DNA of 64,000 bases from Nocardia neocaledoniensis. Its GTDB lineage: Bacteria > Actinomycetota > Actinomycetes > Mycobacteriales > Mycobacteriaceae. Every line of letters begins with the position of its first letter. The stretch's first letter is position 1. The notes beneath the pieces were generated by a model. That model worked only from the letters and a program-made list of their open reading frames with translations. It was not told where the DNA came from and searched no databases. The DNA lies in the NCBI RefSeq assembly GCF_003182135.1, contig NZ_QGTL01000003.1, positions 744,001 to 808,000 of the forward strand, in the 5' to 3' direction. Made by a program: the position numbers and the translations under genes. Below are positions 17,837-26,546 of the stretch, piece by piece.

Positions 17837-18424
17837 TCACGCGGCGCCAGGGGTCGAGGTCAAGTAGCGCTGGAGGGTGGGTGCGATGTCGGTGACGATC
17901 TGGGTGGGGGTCAGGTCGACGACCGGGGGGATGCGCAGGATGTAGCGGCACAGGGCCAGGCCGAGCAGCTGGGTGACGATGAGGGCGGCGCGGCGGGGGG
18001 CGTCGGCGGGGGTGCCGAAGCGCAGGACCGCGGGCAGGACCTGCTCGGCGAAGATCGCGCGGACCCGGGCGGCGACCGCGTCGTCGGTGATCGAGGAGCG
18101 CAGCAGGATCTGCAGGACGGTGTTGTCGCCGCCCTCCCAGATCGCGAGGAAACGACGGATCAGGACCTCGCCCATGGCATCCGGATCGGTGGCGGCGAGA
18201 TCGGGGAGCTCGAGGTCGATGTCGACGGCGGCGGCGAACAGACCGTCCTTGCTGCCGAAATAGCGCATGACCATGGACGGGTCGATCGCGGCGTCGGCGG
18301 CGATGGCGCGGATGGTCGCCTTGGCGTAGCCGTCGGCGGCGAAGCGGGCGCGCGCGGCGGCGAGGATGGCGGCGCGGGTGACATCGGAGCGCCGCGCCGG
18401 GGTGTCCTGATCGGCGGAAGTCAT
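17837..18424 (-). CDS. TetR-family transcriptional regulator
   Basis: 195 residues. N-terminal HTH at about 16-62 (ILAAARARFAADGYAKATI, RAIAADAAIDPSMVMRYFGSKDGLF); the C-terminal ligand domain has the TetR_C pattern seen in many actinobacterial regulators. Divergent from a flavin monooxygenase; the gap of about 100 bp contains four copies of a 16-bp motif, one ending directly at this gene's start codon. It therefore probably represses itself and the monooxygenase. Confidence 0.85.
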   Translation of the reverse strand: MTSADQDTPARRSDVTRAAILAAARARFAADGYAKATIRAIAADAAIDPSMVMRYFGSKDGLFAAAVDIDLELPDLAATDPDAMGEVLIRRFLAIWEGGDNTVLQILLRSSITDDAVAARVRAIFAEQVLPAVLRFGTPADAPRRAALIVTQLLGLALCRYILRIPPVVDLTPTQIVTDIAPTLQRYLTSTPGAA

Positions 18425-18454
18425 GCCAACGATTGTAGGCCAACAAGTGTTGAC
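18425..18454. promoter_or_regulatory. Paired operator motifs next to the TetR start
   Basis: GCCAACGATTGTAGGC (18425-18440, inverted) and GCCAACAAGTGTTGAC (18439-18454) share the core found again at 18483-18512. The motifs are offset by 14 bp. Candidate TetR operator overlapping the regulator's own translation start. Confidence 0.65.
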
Positions 18455-18482
18455 TTTCCCCGAAGCCCCCGCTTATCGTTAT

Positions 18483-18512
18483 GCCTACAAGCGTTGGCAA
18501 ACAAGCGTTGAC
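18483..18512. promoter_or_regulatory. Paired operator motifs before the monooxygenase
   Basis: GCCTACAAGCGTTGGC (18483-18498) and GCAAACAAGCGTTGAC (18497-18512) are also offset by 14 bp. The first is almost the reverse complement of the motif at 18425-18440 (one mismatch). They lie 12 bp before the monooxygenase start. Confidence 0.65.
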
Positions 18513-18524
18513 CAGGAGTCGCAG

Positions 18525-19703
18525 ATGTCCGCCACCCAGCTCCCCGAATCCACCTCCGTCGTCATCGTCGGCGCGGGCCCCGCGGGCCTCACCGCCGCGA
18601 TCTTCCTCGCCGAAGCGGGCGTCGACCACGTCCTGCTCGACCGGCTGAGCGAGGGCGCCAACACTTCCCGCGCCGCCGTCGTCCACGCCAGGACGCTGGA
18701 GGTGCTCCACGGACTCGGCATCGCGGAGGAACTCGTCGCGCGGGGCATCGAGGTGCCCACGTTCAAGGTGCACGACGGCCCGAAGACGTTGGCCACCATC
18801 GAATTCGGCGAGCTGCCGACCGCGTTCCCCTACACGCTGATGATTCCGCAGGACGTCACCGAGCAGATCCTGCTCGACCGGCTGCACCGCGCGGGTGGCT
18901 TCGTGCACCGCCCGTTCACGGTCACCCGCGTGGCGAACGAAACCGGCCGTGCCACCGTCGAATACACCGATGCCGACGGTGTGCCGGGCGCCATCACCGC
19001 CGACTACGTGATCGGCGCCGACGGGATGCACAGCGTCGTCCGCGAGCAGGCGGGCATCGGCTTCACCGGCGACACCTACCCGGCCTCGTTCATCCTCGCC
19101 GACGTCACCATGAGCTGGCCGACCCCGCGAACCGAAGTCTCCCTGCACCTTTCGCCCGAGGGCGTCACCGTGGTCGCCCCGCTCCCCGACACCGAACAGC
19201 ACCGCTACCGTGTCGTCGCCACCGTCGACGAAGCCCCAGAACACCCGACCCGGACCGACATCCAGACCCTGCTCGATGCCCGCGGCCCGGCGGGCGAGGT
19301 GCGAGTCGACGAGGTCCTGTGGAGCTCACGCTTCCGCGTCCACCACCGCGTGGCCGATCACTACCGCGCAGGCCGCGTCCTGCTGGCAGGCGACGCCGCC
19401 CACGTGCACAGCCCCGCGGGCGGCCAGGGCATGAACACCGGCATCCAGGACGCGGCGTTGCTGGCCGACCTCCTCACCGAAGTCCTCGCGGGCGAGCCGG
19501 ATTCACTGCTGGACCACTACGAGACCGTCCGTCGCCCCATCGCACTCGAGGTCGTCGCCTTCACCGACCGCATGACCCGCATGGCCACCCTCCAGTCGGC
19601 ACCCGCCCGCTCCGCCCGCAACACCGCCATGCGCCTGCTCACCGCCATCCCGGCCGTCCGCGGCAAACTCGCCTACCAACTCGCCGAACTCGCCAACCGC
19701 TGA
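18525..19703 (+). CDS. FAD-dependent aromatic-type monooxygenase
   Basis: 392 residues, PHBH/UbiH-like class A flavoprotein monooxygenase. FAD motifs: GAGPAG near the N-terminus, a central VIGADGMHS (DG motif), and GDAAHVHSPAGGQGMNTGIQDA (GD motif). Start ATG 18525 with AGGAG 6-7 bases upstream; an in-frame ATG at 18423 would run across the operators. It lacks the C-terminal thioredoxin-like domain of larger phenol hydroxylases. The substrate is unknown; the location inside a steroid island does not prove a steroid role because the operator differs from KstR. Confidence 0.85.
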   Translation: MSATQLPESTSVVIVGAGPAGLTAAIFLAEAGVDHVLLDRLSEGANTSRAAVVHARTLEVLHGLGIAEELVARGIEVPTFKVHDGPKTLATIEFGELPTAFPYTLMIPQDVTEQILLDRLHRAGGFVHRPFTVTRVANETGRATVEYTDADGVPGAITADYVIGADGMHSVVREQAGIGFTGDTYPASFILADVTMSWPTPRTEVSLHLSPEGVTVVAPLPDTEQHRYRVVATVDEAPEHPTRTDIQTLLDARGPAGEVRVDEVLWSSRFRVHHRVADHYRAGRVLLAGDAAHVHSPAGGQGMNTGIQDAALLADLLTEVLAGEPDSLLDHYETVRRPIALEVVAFTDRMTRMATLQSAPARSARNTAMRLLTAIPAVRGKLAYQLAELANR

Positions 19704-19717
19704 ACGCACGACAACGA

Positions 19718-19743
19718 GCCCTTCCAGCCACGGCTGGAAGGGC
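19718..19743. terminator. Terminator between the monooxygenase and fadD19
   Basis: GCCCTTCCAGCC (19718-19729) pairs with GGCTGGAAGGGC (19732-19743); convergent genes on both sides, so likely bidirectional. Confidence 0.75.
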
Positions 19744-19760
19744 CCGTCATGATCGACGGC

Positions 19761-21404
19761 CTAGGCGGATCCCGCCTCGGCGTGCTCGTCGGCGGGACGC
19801 TCCTCGGTCTGCGACTTCGCCCAGCGGTAGTCGGGCTTGCCAGCGGGGGAACGCTTGATCTCGTCGACGAACCACAGGCTGCGCGGCTGCTTGTAGGACG
19901 CGATCTCCTGCGTCAGCACCGGCTTCAGTTCGGCCAGGGTCGGCCGCTTGCCGTCGCGACACTGGACGACGGCGACCACGCGCTGACCCCAGCGGGCGTC
20001 CTCGACGCCGACGACGAGAGCGTCGAAGATGTCGGGATGGGCCTTGAGGGCGCCCTCGACCTCCTCGGGGTAGATCTTCTCGCCGCCGCTGTTGATGCTA
20101 ACCGATCCGCGGCCGAGCATCGTGACGGTGCCGTCCTCCTCGACGCGCGCGAAGTCGCCGGGGATGGCGTAGCGAACTCCGTTGAACTCCTTGAACGTCG
20201 CGGCCGACTTGACCTCGTCCTTGTAGTAGCCGAGCGGGATATGGCCGCTGCGGGCGAGCAGACCGACGACGCCGGACCCCGGCTCGACCGGGTTGCCTTC
20301 CTCGTCGAGGACCTGGGTGGCCGCGTCGATCTTCACCCGCGGACCGCCGGTGTGGGTCTGGCCCTTGGTGATGGTCGCCAGGCCACCGAAGCCGGTCTCC
20401 GAGGAGCCGATGGAGTCGGTGAGCATGCGGTTGGGCAGCAGTTCGAGGAACTTGTCCTTGAGCGGCGGCGAGAACAGCGCCGCGCTGCTGGCCAGCACGT
20501 ACAGCGTCGAAAGGTCGTAGGGCTCACCGGTTTCCGGGTTGCCCTCCTCCAGCGCGTCGAGCATCGGCTGGGCCATCGCGTCGCCGGTGATGAAGATCAG
20601 ATTGATCTTGTGCTTGTCGACGGCCTGCCAGACCCCGTGCCCGCTGAACTCGGGGATCATCACGGCCTTGCCGCCGCCGAACAGGCTGTGGAAGGTGGCC
20701 CACTGCGCGCCGCCGTGGATCATCGGCGGGATCGGGTACCGCACCATCTGCGGGTTGGCCGCGCCGACCTTGGCCAGCTCCCACTCGTCCTTGACGTACT
20801 CGCCGGTGATGAAGTTGATGCCGGCGCCGAGCACCCGCCACACGTCCTCGTGGCGCCACATCACGCCCTTGGGCAGGCCGGTGGTTCCGCCGGTGTAGAG
20901 CATGTAGATGTCGTCGGGCGAGCGCTCACCGAAGTCGCGCTCGCCGGAGGACTGAGCCAGCGCGGCCTCGTACTCCACGGTGCCGGCCGGGGTCGCCCCC
21001 TCCGTGCCGTCCTCGACGACGAGGACGGTCTTCAGACCCGGCACCTTGGCGCGGACCGCTTCGACCTTGTCGGTGTAGCGCCGCTCGTGGATCAGCGCGA
21101 CCATGTCCGAGTTGTCGAAGATGTGCAGCAACTCGTTCTCGACATAGCGGTAGTTGACGTTGATCATCACCGCCCGCGCCTTGAAGATCGCCACCATCGC
21201 TTCGACGGCTTCGACTGTGTTCCTGGAGTAGATACCGACTTTGTCGCCGGGCTGCACACCCTGTTCCTGCAGGTAGTGGGCCAGTTTGTTGGCTCGCTCC
21301 TCCAGTTCGGCGTAGGTCGACTCACGATGTTCGCCGACCAGCACGATCCGGTCGGGCATCAAGTCGACGGCGTGTTCGACGAGATCGGCTATGTTGTAGC
21401 TCAC
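19761..21404 (-). CDS. fadD19: Steroid side-chain acyl-CoA ligase FadD19
   Basis: Activates the C26 acid of cholestenone-type intermediates to the CoA ester; 547 residues from GTG 21404. Adenylation motifs: YTGGTTGLPKG (P-loop), SIGSSETGFGG, GDFARVEEDG, and the C-terminal Lys segment KRSPAGKPDYRWAK. The stretches IPPMIHGGAQ and SVSINSGGEK are close to Rv3515c. Choosing the longer open frame would place the coding region over the KstR site, so the GTG 11 bp downstream of that site is preferred. No good ribosome-binding site is visible, so a leaderless mRNA is possible. Confidence 0.88.
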   Translation of the reverse strand: MSYNIADLVEHAVDLMPDRIVLVGEHRESTYAELEERANKLAHYLQEQGVQPGDKVGIYSRNTVEAVEAMVAIFKARAVMINVNYRYVENELLHIFDNSDMVALIHERRYTDKVEAVRAKVPGLKTVLVVEDGTEGATPAGTVEYEAALAQSSGERDFGERSPDDIYMLYTGGTTGLPKGVMWRHEDVWRVLGAGINFITGEYVKDEWELAKVGAANPQMVRYPIPPMIHGGAQWATFHSLFGGGKAVMIPEFSGHGVWQAVDKHKINLIFITGDAMAQPMLDALEEGNPETGEPYDLSTLYVLASSAALFSPPLKDKFLELLPNRMLTDSIGSSETGFGGLATITKGQTHTGGPRVKIDAATQVLDEEGNPVEPGSGVVGLLARSGHIPLGYYKDEVKSAATFKEFNGVRYAIPGDFARVEEDGTVTMLGRGSVSINSGGEKIYPEEVEGALKAHPDIFDALVVGVEDARWGQRVVAVVQCRDGKRPTLAELKPVLTQEIASYKQPRSLWFVDEIKRSPAGKPDYRWAKSQTEERPADEHAEAGSA

Positions 21405-21415
21405 AGAGACAAAAA

Positions 21416-21429
21416 TAGAACGTGTTACT
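21416..21429. promoter_or_regulatory. KstR-type operator between fadD19 and echA19
   Basis: TAGAACGTGTTACT fits the KstR consensus except at the last base; it lies in the divergent gap and probably controls both genes. Confidence 0.8.
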
Positions 21430-21464
21430 GTTTCTGACAAGACTGAACGTCAGGAGACATCGAA

Positions 21465-22247
21465 ATGGCCCACTGTCTGGTCGAGAAGCGAGACCACGTC
21501 CTCATCGTCACCATGAACCGCCCCGAGGCGCGCAACGCACTCTCCGGCGAGATGATGGCGATCATGCGCGACGCCTGGGATCAGGTGGACAGCGATCCCG
21601 ACATCCGCGTGGCGATCCTCACCGGCGCGGGCGGGGCCTTCTGCGCCGGAATGGATCTGAAGGCGATGAGCTCGCAGCACCCGGGCGACACCGCGTCGGC
21701 GGGCAGCTGGGATCCGGCCTACCTCCCCGCGCTGCTGAAGGGCAGGCGCCTGTCCAAGCCGCTGATCGCGGCGGTCGAGGGTCCGGCCATCGCGGGCGGC
21801 ACCGAGATCCTGCAGGGCACCGACCTGCGCGTGGCAGGCGAGAGCGCCAAGTTCGGCGTCTCCGAGGCCCGCTGGGGCCTGTTTCCGCTCGGCGGTTCCG
21901 CGGTGCGGCTGGCCCGGCAGATCCCGTACACCGTCGCCGCCGATCTGCTACTGACCGGTCGGCACATCACCGCCGCCGAGGCCAAGGAGATCGGCCTGAT
22001 CGGCCACGTGGTCCCCGACGGTACCGCGCTCGACAAGGCGTTGGCGCTGGCCGGCCAGATCGCCGACAACGGCCCGCTCGCCGTGCAGGCGATGCTGCGC
22101 ACCCTGCGCGAAACCGAGGCCATGCCGGAGAACGAGGCGTTCCCCATCGAGGCGAAGATCGGCATCGAGGTGTTCAAGTCCGCCGACGCCAAGGAAGGCC
22201 CGCGCGCCTTCGCCGAGAAGCGCAAGCCGAACTTCACCGGATCCTGA
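21465..22247 (+). CDS. echA19: Enoyl-CoA hydratase EchA19
   Basis: Crotonase-family hydratase for steroid side-chain enoyl-CoA, 260 residues, matching Rv3516. Oxyanion-hole segments: [14 protein letters not shown] (about 59-72) and [11 protein letters not shown] (about 106-116); the second catalytic acid region lies in [18 protein letters not shown] ribosome-binding site upstream of ATG. Divergent from fadD19 with a shared KstR site. A C-terminal FAEKRKPNF helix is typical of the family. Confidence 0.9.
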   Translation: MAHCLVEKRDHVLIVTMNRPEARNALSGEMMAIMRDAWDQVDSDPDIRVAILTGAGGAFCAGMDLKAMSSQHPGDTASAGSWDPAYLPALLKGRRLSKPLIAAVEGPAIAGGTEILQGTDLRVAGESAKFGVSEARWGLFPLGGSAVRLARQIPYTVAADLLLTGRHITAAEAKEIGLIGHVVPDGTALDKALALAGQIADNGPLAVQAMLRTLRETEAMPENEAFPIEAKIGIEVFKSADAKEGPRAFAEKRKPNFTGS

Positions 22248-22259
22248 TCCGGAAGACGC

Positions 22260-22294
22260 CACAGGGCGCCGGGCTCGCGGCTCGGCGCCCTGTG
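22260..22294. terminator. Terminator between echA19 and the VOC gene
   Basis: A 12-bp stem (22260-22271 with 22283-22294); convergent genes flank it. Confidence 0.7.
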
Positions 22295-22305
22295 GGCAAT
22301 GGGGC

Positions 22306-22722
22306 CTACTCGCCCGGGTAGTTCATGAAGAACGGCTCCCACTGGTGGCCGTCGGGGTCGATGAAGGTGCGGCCGTGCATGCCGACCTGGGCTTCCTGGG
22401 CGCGCTTGTCGTCGTTGGTCTCCTCGGTGCCGCCCGCGGCCAGCGCGGCCTCGGTGAGCGCGTCGACCTCCTCGGCGCTACCCAGCGACAGCGCGTAGGC
22501 CGCGCCGATCGCGCCGGTCGTGTCGGCGATCGGGCGCTTGCTGAAGGTGGTGAAGAAGTCCTTGGTCAGCAGCATCAGGCAGATGTTGTCGTCGACGACG
22601 ATGCAGGCCGCGTTCTGATCGGTGAAGTCCTCATTGACCTTCCAGCCCAGCGCCTCGTAGAACCCCTTCGACCGGGCCAGGTCGGCGACGGGAAGGTTGA
22701 TGAAGATCATCTTGCTGCTCAT
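22306..22722 (-). CDS. VOC-superfamily (glyoxalase/bleomycin-resistance-like) protein
   Basis: 138 residues. Two betaalphabetabetabeta modules: MIFINLPVADLARSKGFYEALG at the N-terminus and GRTFIDPDGHQWEPFFMN at the C-terminus. The typical metal ligand pattern is only partly evident, so an enzymatic role is uncertain. Divergent from an ECF sigma factor with about 155 bp between, a pairing also seen with other SigG-like factors, which suggests it may be a target or partner. Confidence 0.75.
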   Translation of the reverse strand: MSSKMIFINLPVADLARSKGFYEALGWKVNEDFTDQNAACIVVDDNICLMLLTKDFFTTFSKRPIADTTGAIGAAYALSLGSAEEVDALTEAALAAGGTEETNDDKRAQEAQVGMHGRTFIDPDGHQWEPFFMNYPGE

Positions 22723-22843
22723 GGTCTGAACCTCTTTCGGAAGCGTCTGTGCTGTCTTGTTCGTGTAGACGCTGCCGCGGTGTCCGATTCATCGGTCGCC
22801 GGCGAAGTTCGCGAAATTCATCGGATCGAAATCATCCCCTGTC

Positions 22844-22858
22844 GGGGTGTCGCACCCC
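22844..22858 (+). promoter_or_regulatory. Inverted repeat before the sigma-factor gene
   Basis: GGGGTG (22844-22849) and CACCCC (22853-22858) form a perfect 6-bp inverted repeat with a 3-bp spacer, 19 bp before the ATG. It could be a protein-binding site or a small mRNA hairpin. Confidence 0.4.
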
Positions 22859-22877
22859 TGTGGCATCGTGAGGAACT

Positions 22878-23876
22878 ATGAGCGACGCCACAACCGCCAC
22901 CACCGGCCCGGACCCCGAGGTCCTCGCCCAGTTCGAGACGCACCGGCGCGAGTTGTGTGCGTACGCCTACCGCATGCTCGGCTCCTCGTTCGAGGCCGAG
23001 GACGCGGTGCAGGAGACCTTCACCCGCGCCTGGCGTTCCTACGATTCGTTCGAGGGGCGCGCGAGTCTGCGCTCGTGGCTGTACAAGATCGCCACGAACA
23101 TCTGTCTGGACATGCTGGACCGGCCGCAGAGCCGGGCGCGGCCGATGGATCTCAACGGCCCGGGCAGACCGGATTCGCCCCTGCCGCCGCCGCAGCCGGA
23201 CTACGTCTGGATCGAGCCGATCCCGAACGGGCTCGCCTTCGGCGCCGACCCGGCCGAGCACGCCTCGACCAAGGACACGCTGCGCCTGGCCTTCGTCGCC
23301 GCCTGCCAGCACCTGCCCGCCACCCAGCGCGCGATCCTGATCATGCGCGAGGTGCTGCGGTTCTCCGCGAGCGAGACCGCCGAGGCGCTGATGATGTCGC
23401 CGGCGTCGGTGAACAGCGCGTTGCAGCGCGCGCGGGCCACCATGTCGAAGGTGCAGCCGACCGTCGCCGACGGTTTCGACGAGTCGGATCCCGAGCAGCG
23501 CAAGCTCATCGACGATTTCGTGAAGGCCTTCGAGGCCTACGACATGGACGCGCTCACCACACTGCTGAAAGCCGATGTGGCGCTGTCGATGCCGCCCTTC
23601 GATCTCTGGATCTCGGGGCCGGAGAACGTGGCCGCGTTCATGCTCAGCACCGGCAGCGCGTGCCGCAATTCCCGGATGGTGCCGCTGGAAGGCGCCAACG
23701 GGCTGCCCGCCTTCGGCCATTACAAGCCGAGCGAGGAGCCGGGCGTCTGGGTGCCGTGGTCGATCACCGTGCTCGAACTCGAGGGCGACACCATCTCGGG
23801 CCTGAACTTCTTCCTGGATACGCAGAAGTTGTTCCCGCTCTTCGGGCTCGCGCCGGAGTGGCGCGAAGCCGTCTGA
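22878..23876 (+). CDS. ECF sigma factor with C-terminal SnoaL-like domain (SigG/SigJ class)
   Basis: 332 residues. Sigma region 2 at about 18-85 (YRMLGSSFEAEDAVQETFTRAW, LRSWLYKIATNICLDML) and region 4 at about 140-195 (HLPATQRAILIMREVLRFSASETAEAL). A C-terminal domain of about 120 residues resembles SnoaL/NTF2 folds (IDDFVKAFEAYDMDALTTLL). Such fused ECF factors carry their own regulatory domain in place of a separate anti-sigma factor. It most resembles M. tuberculosis SigG. No anti-sigma gene is adjacent. Convergent with the next ligase gene with a 13-bp gap. Confidence 0.85.
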   Translation: MSDATTATTGPDPEVLAQFETHRRELCAYAYRMLGSSFEAEDAVQETFTRAWRSYDSFEGRASLRSWLYKIATNICLDMLDRPQSRARPMDLNGPGRPDSPLPPPQPDYVWIEPIPNGLAFGADPAEHASTKDTLRLAFVAACQHLPATQRAILIMREVLRFSASETAEALMMSPASVNSALQRARATMSKVQPTVADGFDESDPEQRKLIDDFVKAFEAYDMDALTTLLKADVALSMPPFDLWISGPENVAAFMLSTGSACRNSRMVPLEGANGLPAFGHYKPSEEPGVWVPWSITVLELEGDTISGLNFFLDTQKLFPLFGLAPEWREAV

Positions 23877-23889
23877 GCGGGAACAGCTT

Positions 23890-25425
23890 TCACAGCAGGC
23901 GGCGCTTGTACAGCTTGCCGTTGGGATCGCGGGGCAGCTCCGCGCGGAACTCCACCGTGCGGGGCAGCTTGTACTTGGCGAGCTGACCGGCGGCGAACTC
24001 GAGGATCTCGGCGGTGAGGGCGTCGTCGCCCGCGGTGCCATCCACCGGCTGCACGAAGGCCTTGACCTGCTGGCCCCAATCCGGATCGGGCACACCGAGA
24101 ACCGCCACGTCGGCCACCTTCGGGTGGCTCATCAGCACGCCCTCGATCTCGGCCGGGTAGATGTTCACGCCGCCGGACAGGATCAGGTCGGAGCGGCGGT
24201 CGCAGAGGAACAGGTAGCCGTCCTCGTCGAGGTAGCCGATGTCGCCGACGGTGAACAGGTCACCGACGCGCGACTCCTCGGTCTTCTCCTTGGCGTGGTG
24301 GTACTCGAAGCTGGAGGCGCCCATCTTCATGTAGACCATGCCCTCTTTGCCCGCGGGCAGTTCGGTGCCGTCGGTCTCGTCGAGGATCTTGATGACCGAC
24401 CACGGCCAGGCCTTGCCGACCGAACCGGGCTTGTTCAGCCATTCGGTGCCGTTGATCACCGTGCCGCCGCCCTCGGTGGCCGCGTAGTACTCGGTGACGA
24501 CGGGACCCCACCAGTCGAGCATCTGCCGCTTGGTCTGCTGCGGACACGGCGCCGCGCCGTGCACCATGCTGCGCAGGGAGGACACGTCGTAGCGGGCGCG
24601 CACATCCTCGGGCAGCGCGAGCAGGCGGTGGAACTGGGTCGGCACCATGTGGCTGTGGGTCACCTTGTGCCGCTCGATCAGCGCGAGCATGTCCTCGGGA
24701 TCCCACTTGTCCATGAGGACCAGCTTGTGGCCCATCTGGATCGAGATGGTCGAGAAGTTCAGCACGGCGGTGTGATAGAGCGGCGAGCCGCAGATGTGCA
24801 CGTGGTCGTCGTAGGGGGCGAGTTCGAACAGGGCGAAGAAGGCCTTGTTCGGCGCGGGAACCTGGTCGGGATCGGCGCCGGTCAGCGGGCGGCGAACGCC
24901 CTTGGGGCGGCCCGTTGTTCCGGAGGTGTAGAGCATCGGCGCGCCGACGGAGCGCTCGTCGGGGCGGCCGGTGTCGGCGGCGCCGAGCCACGAGACGGGC
25001 CGGAAACCCTCGATGGTGCCCGCCGAGAAGCGGGCGTCGGCGGGCAGTCCGGCGAGTTCGGCGGCCTCGGCGGCGGTGGCGGCGAACCGCTCACTGGCCA
25101 GGAACGCCGAGGCCTCGCTGTCGCCGAGGATGTAGGCGATCTCGGGCGCGGTCAGGTGCCAGTTGACCGCGACGATGTACAAACCCGCCTGGTAGGCGGC
25201 GAAGTACGCGGCGATCGCCTCCACACCGTTGTGCAGCATGCTGACGACCACGTCGCCCGTGCGCAATCCGATGCCGCGTAGCCCGTTGGCGTAGCGGTTG
25301 GCGAGGGTGGCCAATTCTCGATAGCTGATCTCCCTGCCGTCCGGGTCGACGACGGCGATCCGCTCGGGATCGGCCGCGGCGATATTCCACAGTCCGAGGA
25401 CTTCCGTTGTCTGCTGGCTGCTCAC
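23890..25425 (-). CDS. Acyl-CoA synthetase (FadD type)
   Basis: 511 residues from GTG 25425. AMP-binding motifs: MLYTSGTTGRPKGV, an acyl-pocket segment GSPLYHTAVLNF, YYAATEGGG, and the C-terminal SDLILSGGVNIYPAEIEG and PRDPNGKLYKRRLL (catalytic Lys). It is not the Rv3506 (FadD17) type; the exact M. tuberculosis counterpart is unclear, although FadD18/FadD12-like proteins are possible. A KstR site 11 bp upstream of the GTG places it in the steroid regulon, so a steroid or side-chain acid is the likely substrate. Confidence 0.82.
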   Translation of the reverse strand: MSSQQTTEVLGLWNIAAADPERIAVVDPDGREISYRELATLANRYANGLRGIGLRTGDVVVSMLHNGVEAIAAYFAAYQAGLYIVAVNWHLTAPEIAYILGDSEASAFLASERFAATAAEAAELAGLPADARFSAGTIEGFRPVSWLGAADTGRPDERSVGAPMLYTSGTTGRPKGVRRPLTGADPDQVPAPNKAFFALFELAPYDDHVHICGSPLYHTAVLNFSTISIQMGHKLVLMDKWDPEDMLALIERHKVTHSHMVPTQFHRLLALPEDVRARYDVSSLRSMVHGAAPCPQQTKRQMLDWWGPVVTEYYAATEGGGTVINGTEWLNKPGSVGKAWPWSVIKILDETDGTELPAGKEGMVYMKMGASSFEYHHAKEKTEESRVGDLFTVGDIGYLDEDGYLFLCDRRSDLILSGGVNIYPAEIEGVLMSHPKVADVAVLGVPDPDWGQQVKAFVQPVDGTAGDDALTAEILEFAAGQLAKYKLPRTVEFRAELPRDPNGKLYKRRLL

Positions 25426-25436
25426 CCCATCGAATT

Positions 25437-25450
25437 TAGAACGTGTTCTA
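25437..25450 (-). promoter_or_regulatory. KstR-type operator overlapping the LLM gene stop
   Basis: TAGAACGTGTTCTA fully matches the KstR consensus. Its last three bases are the reverse complement of the TAG stop of the upstream oxidoreductase (25448-25450). Confidence 0.87.
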
Positions 25451-26485
25451 GGTCGATACAAGGGTTTGGAGCCGACGCATCTGATCGACGTCCGAAACCG
25501 AGATCAGCATCATCGTCACGCCGGCGTCCTCCCATTCCTTCAGCCGCGAGCGCACGTGCGCCTCGTCGCCGAAGATCGCGGTGTCGGTGATCAGCTCGTC
25601 CGGCACCGCCGCGGCCGCCTCGGCCTTGCGGCCCGCCTGGAACAGCGCCGAGATCTCGTCGACCTCTTTGGCGTAGCCCATCCGCTTGTAGACCTGGGCG
25701 TGGAAGTTCAGCTCCGGCGCACCCATGCCGCCGATGTAGAGCGAGGTGACCCAGCGCATCCGCTCGATCTCGCCCGCCGGGTCGTCGGTGAGGACCACCT
25801 GGGCGCTCGCGGCGATCTCGAAATCGGCCCTGCTGCGCCGGGCGCCCGCCCGCGCGAAACCCTCGTCGAGCCATTCGTTGTACATGCCCGCCAGCCGGGG
25901 GGCGTAGTAGATCGCGAGCCAGCCGTCGGCGATCTCGGCGGTCTGCGCGACGTTCTTCGGGCCCTCCGCACCCAGCCAGATCGGCAGGTCGGCGCGCAGC
26001 GGGTGGACGATCGGCTTGAGCGGTTTGCCGAGACCGGTCGCCCCGGGGCCGGTGTAGGGCAGTCCGTAGTGCTTGCCGTCGGAGGTCACCGGCGCCTCGC
26101 GGGCCAGCACCTTGCGGACGATGTCGACGTATTCGCGCGTCCGCCGCAGCGGCTGGGCGAACGGCTGCCCGTACCAGCCCTCCACCACCTGGGGGCCGGA
26201 GACGCCGAGGCCGAGGATCGCCCGCCCGCCGCTGAGGTGATCGAGGGTGAGCGCGTGCATCGCGGCCGCGGCCGGCGTGCGCGCGGACAGTTGCGCGACC
26301 GAGGTGCCCAGGCGCACCCGCTCGGTCCTCGAGCCCCACCAGGCCAGCGGCGTGAAGGCGTCCGAGCCCCAGGACTCGGCCGCGAACACGGCGTCGAACC
26401 CGGTTTCCTCGGCCGCGACGACGAGCTCACCGGCGTTCGCCGGGGGCTGCGCGCCCCAGTATCCGAGTTGCAGTCCGAATTTCAT
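25448..26485 (-). CDS. LLM-class (F420-dependent) oxidoreductase, Rv3520c-like
   Basis: 345 residues, luciferase-like TIM barrel. FGLQLGYWGAQPP at the N-terminus, ERVRLGTSVAQLSARTPAAAA and GRAILGLGVSGPQVVEGWYG are typical of F420-dependent members. It matches the position of Rv3520c beside Rv3521-ltp4-ltp3. Upstream is a KstR site shared with the divergent DUF35 gene; downstream is the acyl-CoA synthetase whose operator overlaps this gene's stop. The steroid reaction is not established. Confidence 0.83.
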   Translation of the reverse strand: MKFGLQLGYWGAQPPANAGELVVAAEETGFDAVFAAESWGSDAFTPLAWWGSRTERVRLGTSVAQLSARTPAAAAMHALTLDHLSGGRAILGLGVSGPQVVEGWYGQPFAQPLRRTREYVDIVRKVLAREAPVTSDGKHYGLPYTGPGATGLGKPLKPIVHPLRADLPIWLGAEGPKNVAQTAEIADGWLAIYYAPRLAGMYNEWLDEGFARAGARRSRADFEIAASAQVVLTDDPAGEIERMRWVTSLYIGGMGAPELNFHAQVYKRMGYAKEVDEISALFQAGRKAEAAAAVPDELITDTAIFGDEAHVRSRLKEWEDAGVTMMLISVSDVDQMRRLQTLVST

Positions 26486-26523
26486 GACCGACGCCCTTTC
26501 CGGCGAATCCTTGCCAGCAGAAT

Positions 26524-26537
26524 AAGAACCTGTTCTA
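26524..26537. promoter_or_regulatory. KstR-type operator between the LLM gene and the DUF35-ltp operon
   Basis: AAGAACCTGTTCTA matches the KstR consensus except at the first base; it lies in the divergent gap, 9 bp before the first GTG of the plus-strand operon. Confidence 0.8.
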
Positions 26538-26546
26538 CTCGATATC

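Noticed and set aside
18423..18524. N-terminal extension of the monooxygenase to ATG 18423
   Set aside because: It crosses four operator motifs, and the flavin-binding GAGPAG motif would be too far from the N-terminus; ATG 18525 has a ribosome-binding site.
21405..21440. Upstream extension of fadD19 to ATG 21440
   Set aside because: It would translate through the KstR operator; alignment with known FadD19 begins near the GTG at 21404.
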